Origin: Peromyscus leucopus
Lineage: Eukaryota; Chordata; Mammalia; Rodentia; Cricetidae
Direction of reading: 5' to 3'
Length of the DNA stretch: 64,000 bases
Assembly: GCF_004664715.2 (NCBI RefSeq)
Contig: NC_051069.1
Location: forward strand, 78,328,647-78,392,646
This document shows positions 1 to 11,039 of this stretch, piece after piece. The translations under genes were made by a program, and so were the position numbers. Under the pieces are notes generated by a model that saw nothing but the letters and a program-made list of their open reading frames with translations, did not search any database and was not told where the DNA came from. Within the stretch, counting starts at the first letter, position 1; each line of letters starts with the position of its first letter.

Positions 1-1020
1 TTCTGACAGATTCTTTTTTATTGGGCATTTGCAATTTTCTTGCCTGCAGACTCAAAGGGAAGTATCAACTTTTCTTGGGGCAGAAGCATGCAAACTTCAG
101 ACAAGAGCCATGCCACCGGCTTGCCAGAGTCTCCTGTCCTTTCTTAAGAACTGTAACTATACCTTCATCTCTCCTGGGCCTTTAGCTTGCTTCTTATCTT
201 ACAGGCCTTGGGACTTGTTCACTTCCTTAATCATCTGAGGCAACCTCTTATGATATGTTGTCTTGATATATGCACATAAGAATTTATATAGAAATGTGTA
301 TACATATCTAAAGAGAGATATATCTGAACACATACATACATGTTGCATATACCATTAACCCTTGAATATCATGAGACTGTTCCTGTGAAGCCATGAACAA
401 ACATTTTCACACTCCAGATAGAAAGCTCATGACACACCAAAGTAAGGATCCTACCAAAGAACTAGGCAAACTAGGCAAACTAGGGGGTTATTAGGGCTAC
501 TTACAGAAATAGGGGTGAAGTCTTACTTATAGGAACATAGATTTTTCAAAAGCAGCAGCAGCATCAAAAACCCCACCCCAACCTGGGTGACACTCACAGA
601 AGCTGCCACCCTGGAGCTCTCTACAAGACTTGCAGACAACTTAAGAGGTTGGATGGAGTCTCACAGGCAGCTTGGCTGGTAGGAGAGTCTTCTTTCCCCA
701 GATCTCCTTATTGCTTATATAACTAGGAAAGGGGGCACATGGAGCTTGTAAGAGTCACCTTTCTCAGAATTGTCTCAGGAGTCTCCCTCCCTCCAAGAGG
801 AAATATTTCAATTTGGGTAAAATTGCCACACAACACAAATACTGAAAATTATTAATAGCAATATCCAAACTGTGAGCCAAATAGTGCAACCAACATATGC
901 AAAATGGGACTGCTAAAGGAGAGACAAGAGATAGAGGAACGTTTGAAGCAATGACAGCAGAATTTTCCCCAAATTGTCAGATGCTGAAATACATATCCAG
1001 AAAGCTAGAGAATATACTAG
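1..1020. other. Intergenic, no gene recognised
   Basis: About 1 kb of mixed sequence with no exon-like reading frame. The short open frames have no recognisable protein features. It holds short A-rich and TA-rich stretches around 260-350. I could not assign it to a repeat family. Confidence 0.5.
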
Positions 1021-1035
1021 CAGGATAATTGTAAA

Positions 1036-1222
1036 AGAAGAAAGGAAGAGAGGGAGGGAGGGAAGGAGGGAAGAGGGAGGGAGAGAGGAAGGAAGGGAGG
1101 GAGAGAGGAAGGGAGGGAGGGAGTGAGAGAGGAGGGAGGGAGGAGAGAGGGAGGAGAGGAGGGAGGGAGGAGGGAGGGAGGAGGGAAGGGAGGAAGGGAG
1201 GATGGGAGGATGGAAGGAAGCG
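1036..1222. repeat. GGGA/GGAA polypurine microsatellite
   Basis: Nearly pure purine run built from GGGA, GGAA and GAGA units, about 185 bp and imperfect. The Pro/Ser/Leu-rich open frames read from its minus strand are artefacts of the repeat. A polypurine run of this length can form triplex (H-DNA); that is general knowledge, not something measured here. Confidence 0.9.
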
Positions 1223-1606
1223 TTGCCTAGACACATTCTATTCAAACTGCACAAAAATCACAAACGAATAAAAATCTTCAAAGAAGACATGGGGAAAGCA
1301 CCTAAACTACAGAGGAGCAAAAACTAAGACCTATACCCAGCTTCACTCAGAAAGTAAGTGAGCAAGAAGAGGGTGCTGTGAAATATCCAATGTGTTCAGA
1401 GAAAAAACATACCCACAAACCTAAAATTCTGTACTCTGTGAAACTGTCCTTCAAATATATAGTGGGATAGGTTATGTAGAATGACACATGTTCTCAGGCA
1501 AACAAAACTGAGAAAATTTATTGTCAGTAGACCTTCCTTAAAAATGATAAATCCATTAGAGAGAAGGAAAATGATATCAAATATGAATCGGAAGGAAGAA
1601 AGAACA

Positions 1607-1790
1607 GAGCTGGAGAGATGACCCAGTGGTTAAGAGCATGCACTGTTGCTGAAGAGGACTGACGTTTGTTTCCCAGTGCCCGTGTTGAGTGGCTCACAAC
1701 CACCTAATGTGCTCTCTGGATCTGCTGTAACTGCATTCGTGTGCACACACACAATTAAAAATAAAGATAAATCTTTGTAAAAAGGAAGAG
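1607..1790 (+). mobile_element. B2-type SINE
   Basis: Begins with the tRNA-derived B2 head (gctggagagatg, then a diverged form of the box A region with gttaagagca), carries the middle stretch ggctcacaaccacc, and ends with an A-rich tail containing AATAAAGATAAATCTTT. This is the standard rodent B2/B3 layout. Many mismatches mark it as an old copy. Confidence 0.8.
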
Positions 1791-2148
1791 CACTAGAGAA
1801 TGAGTATGTGAGGATAATATAAAACAGCCATTATTTTTAGTTGATTCGTTAAAAGATTTTTCAAAATAACAATTCATAATTAAATTTATGAATATGCATA
1901 TGCTGTGTATGCTTAGGATGACATGAAATACACTACACCGATGAAAAGTGGGCATCATCAGAGAGTTAAGGACAGTTTGTTATATAGTGGTTTAGCTGCC
2001 CATGGAACAGCATACCGTTATTTGAAAGTAGAAGTGGATTCCGTGTACATGTATATTGCACACTCGAAGGCAACCACTGAAAGGGGTTTTAAAGGAAGGA
2101 TAATCAGCTCACTCACAAATGAGATAAAATGGAATCACATAAAACATG

Positions 2149-2312
2149 CAGTTAAAGCCAGGCCCACATAGGGTGGCTCACATCTAATCTCATAACTCAA
2201 GAGGCTGAGGCAGGAAGATTGCCATAGCTCCTGGGTATCCTGGCCTACATGGTGAGTTCTAGGTCAGTCTAGGTTATAGTTGAAACCTTTTCTTTAAAAA
2301 AAAAAATTCTTT
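2149..2312 (+). mobile_element. Old B1-type SINE
   Basis: Diverged B1/proto-B1: ggtggctcacatctaat, then aggctgaggcaggaagatt, then a region matching the B1 right half, followed by an A-run near 2297-2307. Considerably diverged from the young B1 copies elsewhere in the window. Confidence 0.6.
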
Positions 2313-2325
2313 AATTGGTGCTACA

Positions 2326-2505
2326 AAGAAGTCACAGTGGGTAAGACTGTGTGCTGCTCTTACAGAGGACCCCAGTTCACTTCCTAGCATCCATGTCAGG
2401 CAGCTCACACAATCTATAACGTCAGCCCCCAGGCCATCCCCCTTCTCTAACCTCCATAGGCACCTGCACTAGTGTACATGGCTGTATGAGGGTTGTAATT
2501 GTTGG
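2326..2505 (+). mobile_element. Diverged B2/B3-type SINE
   Basis: Shows the order expected of a B2-like element: ...gggtaagactgtg..., ctcttacagaggaccccagttca, cagctcacacaatct, then a region ending tgtacatggctgt. No clear A-tail or target duplication. Family name is tentative. Confidence 0.5.
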
Positions 2506-2799
2506 GAGTATTTCTTCCTATTTTGTTAAGAATATTTTGTACTTGTACATACCTAGATTAAGCAGATGTCCTCATTTTCTTTCCTCTTTTGCCACATAAC
2601 ATCAATTAAGCTAATCAATGTGTTATTAAGTTTGCATTATCATGTTTAAGATAGAGGATTTCAGAAAAAGAGTAAGCATCCACCAGAAACTTTCCTACCA
2701 GTTCAAGGAAAGAATTAGTAAGTATTGTGTCACACACAGGCTAGTAATACTGTGTGAAATGGAATGATGCCTCATCATTGTTTTTAATTAATTAATTAT

Positions 2800-3290
2800 T
2801 GCTTATGGTGACAGGCTCTGGTGTCAAGTTGACAAGAGGTGGACCTGTGATAATTAACCTTGATCAACTTGATTGGGTTGGGGGTTGCAGAAGGGAGTAG
2901 TACCATACTCTTGTGTTTGCCTGCAAGGACATTTCCAGAGACTAATTATGAGTGGATAATAACTGAGGGAGAAAGACCAGGTTTGAATGTGGGCACCACC
3001 ATTCAGTTGGCTGGGGGTGGGGGGCCAGGGGGACAGTAGACTAAACATGGAGAAAGGAGGAAGCCAACCAAAGCACGTAAGCTCTACTCTTCCAGAGTGA
3101 GCACACCATTAGATCCCCTTGCTGGGGAACTTCCAGCTTCTCCTTCTGAGGAACTGCAGTGATCTCTGACCTCCGAATCTCCATCTTGCACAGAGCCACT
3201 GTTAACCCAACTGTAGGATGTAGGAAAGGGTACTTTAAATATTTGTGTATTTCTGAAAAATGCTTTTCCCAGACACTGTAAAGCATTCAT
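2800..3290 (+). mobile_element. Old interspersed repeat, family not named
   Basis: Contains a stretch I recognise as recurring in mammalian genomes (a 'gtcaagttgacaag ... ttgatcaacttgattgg' head, 'acatttccagagactaa', then 'gaatgtgggcaccaccatt' and a CT-rich 3' half). I cannot name the family from memory with confidence. Small minus-strand open frames here have no protein meaning. Confidence 0.45.
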
Positions 3291-3384
3291 TTTCTTAGAA
3301 AATTATGCTACTGTGGTATGTTTGCTTGTTTGTGTTCTTCTGTGATTTTTTTGCATGTGTGTATATTATATATGTATATAATGC

Positions 3385-3605
3385 ATGTTTACAGGTTTGG
3401 ACACATGCCTGTGGAGCCCAAAGTTAAAGTCAGATGTATTACTACATCTGAGACAAGGTATCTCATGTGAACACAGAGCTCACTCCAGGGAGCCCTTATC
3501 TCCTGTGTACTAGAGTTACAAGTGGGCGGCCACACCCACCTGGTATTAAGCATTTACATCACACGTGCATGGCGAGCACTTTACCCACTGTGCCAATTCC
3601 CCAGA
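3385..3605 (-). mobile_element. Old tRNA-type SINE (B4-like)
   Basis: The plus strand reads as the reverse complement of a rodent SINE: 'acaggtttggacacatgcctgtgg' ... 'gagctcactccaggga' ... 'gagcactttacccactgtgcc' and 'ccccagacc', the inverted box A end. The placement of B1-like and B2-like pieces in one unit suggests B4, with low certainty. Confidence 0.5.
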
Positions 3606-3699
3606 CCTCTGTCGTGTGATTTATTTTTAACGATTATTTTATTTTTAATTAATTTTTTTTACATTTTTATTTAAATGTAATTGCATTACTTCCTCCTTC

Positions 3700-3905
3700 C
3701 TATTATGTGTATATACATGGTGGCGAGGTGGCAGGTAGTAAGTGAGTACTTATGCCCACAGCGGCCAGAGACATCCGAACCCCCTGGAGCTGAAGTTACA
3801 GGTGGTTGCAAACCACCAAGCGTGGGTTCTGGACACTGAACTCCAGTCTTCTTCAGGAACAGTACACGCTCTTAACCACTGAGCCATCATCTCTCCAGCC
3901 TCCAA
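3700..3905 (-). mobile_element. B2/B3 SINE, minus strand
   Basis: Reverse complement of a B3/B2 unit: 'cccctggagctgaagttacagg' ... 'gggttctggacactgaactccag' ... 'ctcttaaccactgagccatc' and 'tctccagcc' at the end, which is the inverted promoter-bearing head. It abuts the 3' end of the PABPC1 retropseudogene at about 3915, so the SINE probably landed at or truncated that end. Confidence 0.8.
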
Positions 3906-3914
3906 GCCCCCTTG

Positions 3915-5813
3915 CTTATGGTTAAATAAAGTATTCTAGAACTAGCATTGTTTGCTGGGCCTAGTATTTGCCCAGATTGTAAGGTACACCGTTTTCTTTC
4001 TATTTCAAATTGCTTTTATAATTCTATTTTCATAATATTATTGTTTTTCAGTGTTCTGATATTTTTCTTCAGTGAAGCCTGAGTTTCTTTCCTAGTCCCA
4101 GAGCAATTTGAAACAGCTGGACTGTGGGTGACACTGATGATTGCTTTCTGGGCAGCCTCCTTGCTGGGTAGCCTTGCCGTGCGGTGCAGCCTTACAGAGG
4201 AGAGACTCGGGAAACTCAAGTATATGAAGGAGTTCTGATCCATCAATATCCAGGAGCACACCAACAAGAAGAGACTGTGTGGCTTGAGTGAGGAAACAGC
4301 TGTTCACTCAGCTTTTGCTCTTGGTGGGAGACATGAAATCAGTCGAAGGTTCCTGACCTTGGACAAGAACGGCATCCTGACATACAGTGACCTGCAGCTG
4401 AACACCAAGAAGTTACTGAGGATTGCAGACTCCTGTAGCATATTTATATGGGAAATAGTGTAGGCAGGAGGAACAGCTACAGAAGCATTAGTAGCATATT
4501 GCCTTAATATGACTGTGGAACCTGTGATGGAGCTGGTCGCAGTATACTGAACAGAGATCTAGGAGCATCTGGGCAGATAGTACTGGGCGAGGTCTGGAAT
4601 GGGTGAGGTTTGGCACCTTAACTAGTTAAGTGAGGACTTGGTTAAGCAATTTGGCTACAGTGATAGTATGAGGGCTCAGTTCTAAGTCTATATGATAGCC
4701 ATGATAGAGTAACCTAAAGGAAATGCTGGCTGGTCAGGGTTGATGGCAGGGTTGGGCACATCTCCCACTGTCGCCATCCCCTCATATACTGCTCGGTGAA
4801 GTCGTCCTGATATTCTTGGTTGTCCTGAGCTAAAGCTACATACAATGGCTTGGTGGCCACAGCTCTACCACTCATTTCCACAACTGCTTTAGTCGTTCCT
4901 TTGGGGGAAGAAAAAGACAAAAAAAAATCATCCCCTTTGCTGCAAGTACCCTCCACCATAACCCTTGCACTAGTGTAGTGCCTTTACCAAGAGGAGAAAC
5001 TTCCAAGGCACTCACTCTCAATACTACCAGTATCCAGATTTTTCATGGAAAGAGCTACACGAGTATCTGATGCTCTTATTTGAATACATCTGTTCTGATT
5101 TGTGATTCCATTCCATCTTCCGTTTCACACTTTTCTGAGCTTGTCTAATGAGAACTTATTTTCCCTTGAGCACCTTCTGTCTTACCCACAGCTTCCTGTG
5201 TACCTGTGTGCTTACACACACAGCTTAAGGATTTTATCAGTTATTACTTCCACATAGCAGGCAAGTCCAAACTTGCAAAAGACATTCTCAGGTGCTCACC
5301 TGTATTCTCTTCTCTCAAATTCTCAATACACACATTGGTGAACAAGTTTGCCCATGCTCCAAGTTCTGCTCCTCATTCTTTATGAGACTTGAGTCTTCCA
5401 ACAAGTACTGTGAATTCATTTATGAGCCTCTCATTCAGCTTTTTCAATTGCTCTTTTAGCTGCTTCCTGTATATCAAAGTGTACAAATCTGTAGTCCTTG
5501 GAGCCATTTTCAATCACAAACTATTTCACATGAAAGCAGAATATGTGCCATACAGTAATTTATTGTCAATGGATTTGCCCAAATTTTAATGACTGTATAG
5601 CTCACTCCAAATGATAGATACTGGACTGGCTTGCCCTTTAAAACATCAAAATGCATAACCCAAATAACAGTAGGTAATCATATCCCTGTGGACTCCATCG
5701 AGAGAATCGGCTACCTACACTCATCTTCTTCTACATCATTTCTTAGTTCCATTAGGATGCAAGTTTTCTGTGTAGAATAATGTCATGCTATAGCTGGGAA
5801 CACTAGGATTCAT
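3915..5813 (-). pseudogene. PABPC1 processed pseudogene (nearly full length)
   Basis: Intronless, degraded copy of cytoplasmic poly(A)-binding protein 1, read on the minus strand. The ATG is at 5813-5811, followed by codons resembling the PABPC1 N terminus (MNPSVPSYS). Colinear pieces follow in shifting frames. FDVLKGKPV and KSIDNK lie near 5650-5560. ENGSKDYRFVHFDIQEAA lies near 5515-5460 (RRM2), then a stretch near 5290-5250 with the RRM3 'FGKFG' region as FCKFG. KNLDTGSIE and RVMVEG lie near 5050-4960 (RRM4). [13 protein letters not shown] is near 4865-4825 and FTEQYM near 4800. Linker text GAKPHPFQ sits near 4600 and VQGQEP near 4360. The MLLE domain (LLDIDGSELLHILE, KEAAQKA) spans about 4260-4140. 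The parental stop is changed to TCA at 4111-4109. 3' UTR similarity continues to about 3925. Many stops and indels, and about 1705 nt against about 1911 for the parental ORF, show it is dead. The absence of introns indicates L1-mediated retrotransposition. PABPC1 rather than PABPC4 is favoured by the [12 protein letters not shown] segment. Confidence 0.9.
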
Positions 5814-7420
5814 CTCCATCAGACTGGTTAAGCCATATGAAGATGTCAAAAAAAGATGTTTAGGGTAAAATTTCTATCTAGTGTAGCCATTTAGTTTTCC
5901 CACATTCCAGACATGTGAGTGAAGATTCTGGTTTCCCAATAGCCAGGGCACTTCAGCCACTCAATACTTCCTAGCTCAGGCTTGAGACTTGGTAGAGCTG
6001 TGACAAGCCATTCCCCTGAAGAAATGCATGACTCACATCAGCAAGGAATATAAAATAATCATTGTTTTATACTCTAAAATTTTGACAGTGATTTTTTATA
6101 CAGTCATAGATATCTGTTCCACGCAAATAAAACTTAAAGAGTAGCAATGATTTGACCGGAAATAAAATGTCAGTGGAGGACAACCTTTAGAATTTGCTTT
6201 GCAATTCAGAAGAAAAAAAAACTGAGATGAAGCAATAAAAATGTTAGATATGAAAGGCAAAGACAGAGAGGCAATGTACTTTCGATTCCTTGAGGAGCTG
6301 CCTAAACAGAAACAATATCAGTGAACACTAGAAAAAATATTTTCCAAGCAGACTGATGGGTAGACTGATGAAGACTTCTCAGCAACAATTGAACAAGAAG
6401 AGAACTGAGTGACATATTCAAAGCATTCACCTAAAAGTATTATTCTTACTAAACACTGCACCCTTTAAGAGAAAGGACAAAAATAAAAGCATTTTAAACA
6501 TTCACAGGCTGAATCCAGTACACGTTTTATTACTAGGTGTTTTAGAGAATGTGTTCAAACACAGATCAGATACTTGTGATAGAAGTAACCATAAAACACA
6601 GTTTGATAAACTATGCTGATAGACTTGGCTGAATGTCTACTTTAAAATCTTATTTCATATTAAAAGGTAAACTACAGTTCTCCATAATAATAGCTAAGTG
6701 AATATCATGATGCGCTAAGTCACCTCTCACACTTTTGTGAACAACAGAGATATAGTTTCCATCTTCAATAAAGTTAAATCTATATACACTGTAGATGTAG
6801 ACATATTTAAATTAGATACAAACAATTATAAATGGAAGCATCTATCATTCCTAAAACCAAACTGAAAAACATAGAAATCATAATCAAGAACATAAAAAAC
6901 AAATTATTAAAAAAAAGAAAGAAGCAAGCAATAAAAATGGTGAGGAAAAGTAAGTCCAATTAAATCATTAACATTATTTCATTCACATGGCTGGAAACCC
7001 AATAATAATACCATGCTTTATAATAGTTATGGAGACAAATATTAAGTAAAGGTATAAAATAAGATGCCTGGAAATGATACTTGAACTGATGATGGAAACA
7101 GGAATGTACTGATGCTAGCAACTGGTATACAGAGGATCTCAACTTCTCTTCAATAGTTGGTTTCTTTAAGCAAAACTCAAATAGATCACTATGGTTAAAT
7201 TCGGTGAGCTGGGGTGATAGCTACAGAAATATTGCATTGTACTCTATTCTTAGCTATGTCCTTAAAATATTATCAGCCAAATGAGCCTTGCAAGAGAAAA
7301 CAAGCCAAGCCTTCTTCTTTATCCTCTTGTAATAGCCCCAAATATAGGAGGCAGAGTCTAAGTGGAGTTTTAAACAGTGGGAAAATCTTTCCATTGGTAT
7401 TTCATGGAATAATGGAATAC
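5814..7420. other. AT-rich intergenic stretch, nothing recognised
   Basis: About 1.6 kb of AT-rich, largely unique-looking sequence with scattered A-runs (for example 6900-6925). No reading frame with protein features, no SINE head or tail, and no RNA gene seen. The first ~100 bases may include remnant 5' UTR of the adjacent PABPC1 retrocopy, but I could not confirm this. Confidence 0.5.
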
Positions 7421-7740
7421 TCATCAGGCAGGGATGTTCACCTATGGATCTCAGAACTACTCATCAGGCAAGAATGCTAGCCTATGGATCTCAGAACTGC
7501 TCATCAGACTGGAATGCTAGTCTACGGATCTCAGAACTGCTCATCAGACTGGAATGCTAGTCTGTGGATCTCAGAACTGCTCATCAGACTGGAATGCTAG
7601 CCTATGGATCTCAGAACTGCTCATCAGACTGGAATGCTAGTCTATGGATCTCAGAACTGCTCATCGGACTGGAATGCTAGCCTATGGATCTCAGAACTGC
7701 TCATCGGACTGGAATGCTAGGCTATGGATCTCAGAACTGC
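7421..7740. repeat. Minisatellite, 40-bp unit, 8 copies
   Basis: Exact period of 40 bp: units begin at 7421, 7461, 7501, 7541, 7581, 7621, 7661 and 7701, each opening TCATCA/TCATCG and closing ATCTCAGAACTGC. The first two units are most diverged (AGGCAGGGATGTTC and AGGCAAGAATGC in place of AGACTGGAATGC). The last two share a TCATCGGACTGG variant. The array stops abruptly at 7741. It is a tandem repeat without spacers, so not a CRISPR. Confidence 0.97.
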
Positions 7741-9055
7741 TCCTGCAGTAACAATTAGACTTGAAAATGCAAAACTGGTTTGCAAACTTTACTCCCCATG
7801 TATTTTTTTTTTAAAGAAACTCTCAAGTTGGCTGCAGAAATGTGAGTCAGTTTCGAAGGCTTATAAGCCAGAGAAGCATCAGAGCCAAGATAAACATGTT
7901 ACAGAAAACACATGGGAATCATAGGCAGGCTACAGGAGCTGGCAATCCTAACTAAGGCCTACCACACAGGCCAAATAACCTCTTTAATCAAACCTCTTTT
8001 TTTGGAATAATTCTTTGAAATTTAAACACTTTCGCTAATATGCCATAGAAATGTCACTTAGGACTCTAAATATAAATGATTCATGTGCCCATCCCCATAG
8101 AAGTACTTTCAGAAATCAATGTTCCTCATTCTTCTACTTGCAAGATAGCTCCATAGCACTCAGCATCCTAACAGTACAGTAAAGTACACACTGGGGTGAG
8201 TTTCCCTCTACAGCTAGACCTACCTACATCTCAGGGTTGTTACAAATCAGAGGCAGAAGAGGAGGCATACAAGTATGAAATGCCTGATCAAGCCTCATTA
8301 GGCTTCTCGTGGCCCCTAGAAGAACGCATCATCTGCTGACCATTGATCTCTCTGTGTCTCCAATCCAGAATCCTATCATCAGATCCTCTCTTCCAAACCG
8401 AGGTTAGCAATCTCCTCTGCTTGAAGCTTCCCCAATATCACGAGGCAGAAGTGAGCTTCCAAAGATTATTGTCTACACCTGCCTTTTAGGATAGTTTGCT
8501 TTGTACCAGCATTGTGTGGAATGTCTGCCGAGCCAGTCCAGAGTGGTTTGAAGGATGGGCACCCCAGCAGAATCTTTTCTGCATTGCTCATGGCATTTAG
8601 CAGAGGTGCCTGCGCACAGAAGCTTTAAACAGTTACATTACTGTATTGATAAGATTCAGCTCTACCCCCCCCCCCAAAAAAAACATAAAACTAGTTATGT
8701 CCCGTTTCATTCCCTGGAACTCAGGCTTAGCAATAACTTATGATTCTGTTATTAGGCCAAATAATTTCAAAATTCTATACAGAACTTCCCCCAAATTCCT
8801 CAAAAAAATCAAACAATAGGGAAGTATAACTCAGTGCTAAAGACTGAACTTAGCATGAGCAAGGCCCTGGGATCAATCCCCAGCACTAAATACAATAACA
8901 AAAAGAAATCTAAGCAGCTTTCTTTGTCAAGGGAACCAAGAACTGATAAATGAAAAGTTATTAGACTGAAGCACTGAGGGAAAATGAAAAGCCAGAGAGA
9001 TAACTCTAGCACTCACAGGGGTCATTTGTTAATGGTATAAGGTGAATGGCAGTCA
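7741..9055. other. Intergenic, one ID-like SINE inside
   Basis: No gene recognised. The stretch just after the minisatellite (7741-7925) is open in one frame on the plus strand, with no family resemblance. A C-run/A-run (8666-8683) and an ID-like element (listed separately) are the only clear landmarks. Confidence 0.5.
8822..8893 (+). mobile_element. ID-type SINE (BC1/tRNA-Ala derived)
   Basis: Shows 'agtataactcagtgctaaag' and 'gagcaaggccctgggatcaa' followed by 'tccccagcact' and an A-rich tail, matching the ID element head with its internal box B (ggatcaatcc). Diverged in box A. Confidence 0.7.
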
Positions 9056-9059
9056 CAGC

Positions 9060-9420
9060 TCCAACACTTCCCCATTAAGGAAAACTCGCTCTCCTTCTGT
9101 CAGCAACTATCAATTACCTATAGCTCTTCAGCCAGGGGTGGGAGCTCATGCCCGCCTCCCCGCCTCAATGCTGCGATTTTGTCAGGCTTGACCTTGTGCA
9201 GATGTTTTGCATGCTGTCACAGCTGCTGAGTTCCTATGTGCGACTGCCCAGTTGAGTCTGGAAAACAGTTTCCTTGAAATCATCTACCATCCCTGGCTCT
9301 TACACTCTTCCTGCTCCGTCATCCTTGATGATCCCTGAGCCTTCAAGGGTGCAGTTGACCACATACCTAAGACTGTATGGGAAACACTAGTGGGTCTCCA
9401 TGTGTTTTTAAGAAAAATGA
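9060..9420 (-). mobile_element. L1 3' UTR fragment, minus strand
   Basis: Plus-strand text such as 'agcaactatcaattacctata', 'gccaggggtgggagctcatgcc' and 'gattttgtcaggcttgacc' matches the reverse complement of the rodent L1 (Lx-type) 3' UTR, as in the neighbouring copy at 9546-9990. No coding part is included. Confidence 0.6.
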
Positions 9421-9545
9421 GAACCCAAAATTGGGTGGGTATAGAAGAGGGCATCTATATCTAGAAGGAGATAGAGAAAGGGAAGATAATGTTCAAAATA
9501 CAATGAATATTCTCAAAGAACTAATAAAAATACTTTTGTTTAAAA

Positions 9546-9990
9546 TGTTTCATACATTATATTTTGATCATATAATCCCTTCCCCCAACTCCTCCCAGAA
9601 CCTCCCTGCCTTGCTACCCACCCAACTTTATGTTCTTAATATCTTTCTCTCTAAAAGAAAAAAGAACATCAAAACAAATAAACAAAAGAAACAAAAATAT
9701 AACTAACAAAAGACCGCACACAAAAAAACAAACAAGCAAACAAACAAACAAAATCGTCCCAACTACAGCTGAGCATGGGGTCTTCCCTGGTTGATAAACC
9801 CAGCATTTCTCCATTGAAGAAAACTGATTTTTCCTTTTTCCATAAGGTGACAATTACAAATAGCTTCTTAGTAAGAGGCGGGACTTTGGGCCCCCTTTCC
9901 CTTCTCTATGATGGCATTCTGTGTGGCTTGAACTTATACAAGACTTGTGTTTGCTGTCAGGCTTCATCTGTGACTCATAACTTTGCTTGA
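9546..9990 (-). mobile_element. L1 3' end, minus strand
   Basis: Reverse complement of a rodent L1 3' UTR: 'atattttgatcatataatccc', 'ccaactcctcccagaacctcc', 'ctacccacccaac', an A/C-rich run with AAAC units, then 'ctccattgaagaaaactgat' and 'gcttcttagtaagaggcggg'. The overlapping open frames on both strands are chance readings of this element. Confidence 0.7.
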
Positions 9991-11033
9991 GATGTTGCTT
10001 TACTCATGAATAAAAAGTAACTCTCCAGTTCATGAAGCTCACACAGGAGATCCACAAGCAGTCAGGACAGGTATCACCTGGTGATCTTCCTGGAGCCTTT
10101 ATGATGGTCTTGGTATTGTGAAGGATTTGGGGTCCTTGGAAAGAAACTCAACCACACTGACATTCTTGAATTTGACTTTGGTCAACGGGAAGAAAGAATA
10201 CACTTTGGGGGCAGGGAAGATAATGAATAATAGAAAGGAGGCCCTTTATCCCCATAGCTGAAAGCACTCTTCCCTAAGCACATGATATGGTCAGAATTCC
10301 ACAACTCAAGGTGGTAGACAGGACAGGGGAGCCGGCAATGCTAATAAGAGTTGAAAGTGAAAAAGAAATCAGGGGGTGAGGGTGGGAAATGGAGACTGTC
10401 AAGTTCTAAACTCAAATAGCTGAATACACAGAGCATCTGCATGAAGCAGACACTGGCCTCTGGCAGCTTGGGGAAAGCCAGGGTCCCTTGTAGAGTAGGT
10501 GCCCACAGCAAGATGTCCCCTCAACCCCACAACAGTGGATTTGTTATGAATCTGGCACTGTGTTGATGTGGGCATCAGCAGGTGGCAGCTCTAAGCAGAC
10601 ATTGCTGTCAGCCATGAGAAAGCAGGGCTCATCACAGCATGTTTTATTACTGTTGTTGTCGCTATTAGAATAATCAAGGGAAAAGCCTGTGGTCCTCCCA
10701 GCTGTCAGCCTCCATAGAAAGAAGGTGCCTCTAGGAACAGCACCCACAAAGCTGCTCATTTCATTCCAGTTCCCAAGAGACATAAGGCATCAGCACAGTG
10801 AACATGCAGGCTGTGGGGATGCCTGCATGATGGCATCCAGGGTCCATCTTCCTAAGCAGGCCTGCCCTTCCTTTTAGCTTGCCAGGAGGCTTGGATGATA
10901 TAGGGGAGACCCCTCCCTGCTAAGTACAGAATAATCTAAACTCTGATCTTGGAGGAGATGGTGAAGACAGAACCTCCTTTCAGGGAGTTGTTACTATGGG
11001 TACAATGCAAATGATTTTACAGATGGGGAAACT
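9991..11033. other. Intergenic; MIR remnant at the right edge
   Basis: No gene recognised. Bases 11005-11033 plus 11559 onward look like an ancient MIR SINE core (atttt-acagatggggaaactgaggct) that was split by the LTR insertion at 11040. Confidence 0.5.
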
Positions 11034-11039
11034 GAGGCT

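Noticed and set aside
913..1254. Pro/Ser/Leu-rich minus-strand reading frames
   Set aside because: They are read entirely from the GGGA polypurine microsatellite.
4321..4445. Plus-strand frame resembling an EF-hand-like segment (FLTLDKNGILTYSDL)
   Set aside because: It is the reverse-strand shadow of the PABPC1 retropseudogene linker region; the minus strand aligns colinearly with PABPC1 on both sides.
7421..7740. CRISPR-like array
   Set aside because: Repeats are contiguous 40-bp tandem units with no unique spacers, in a rodent genome. It is a minisatellite.
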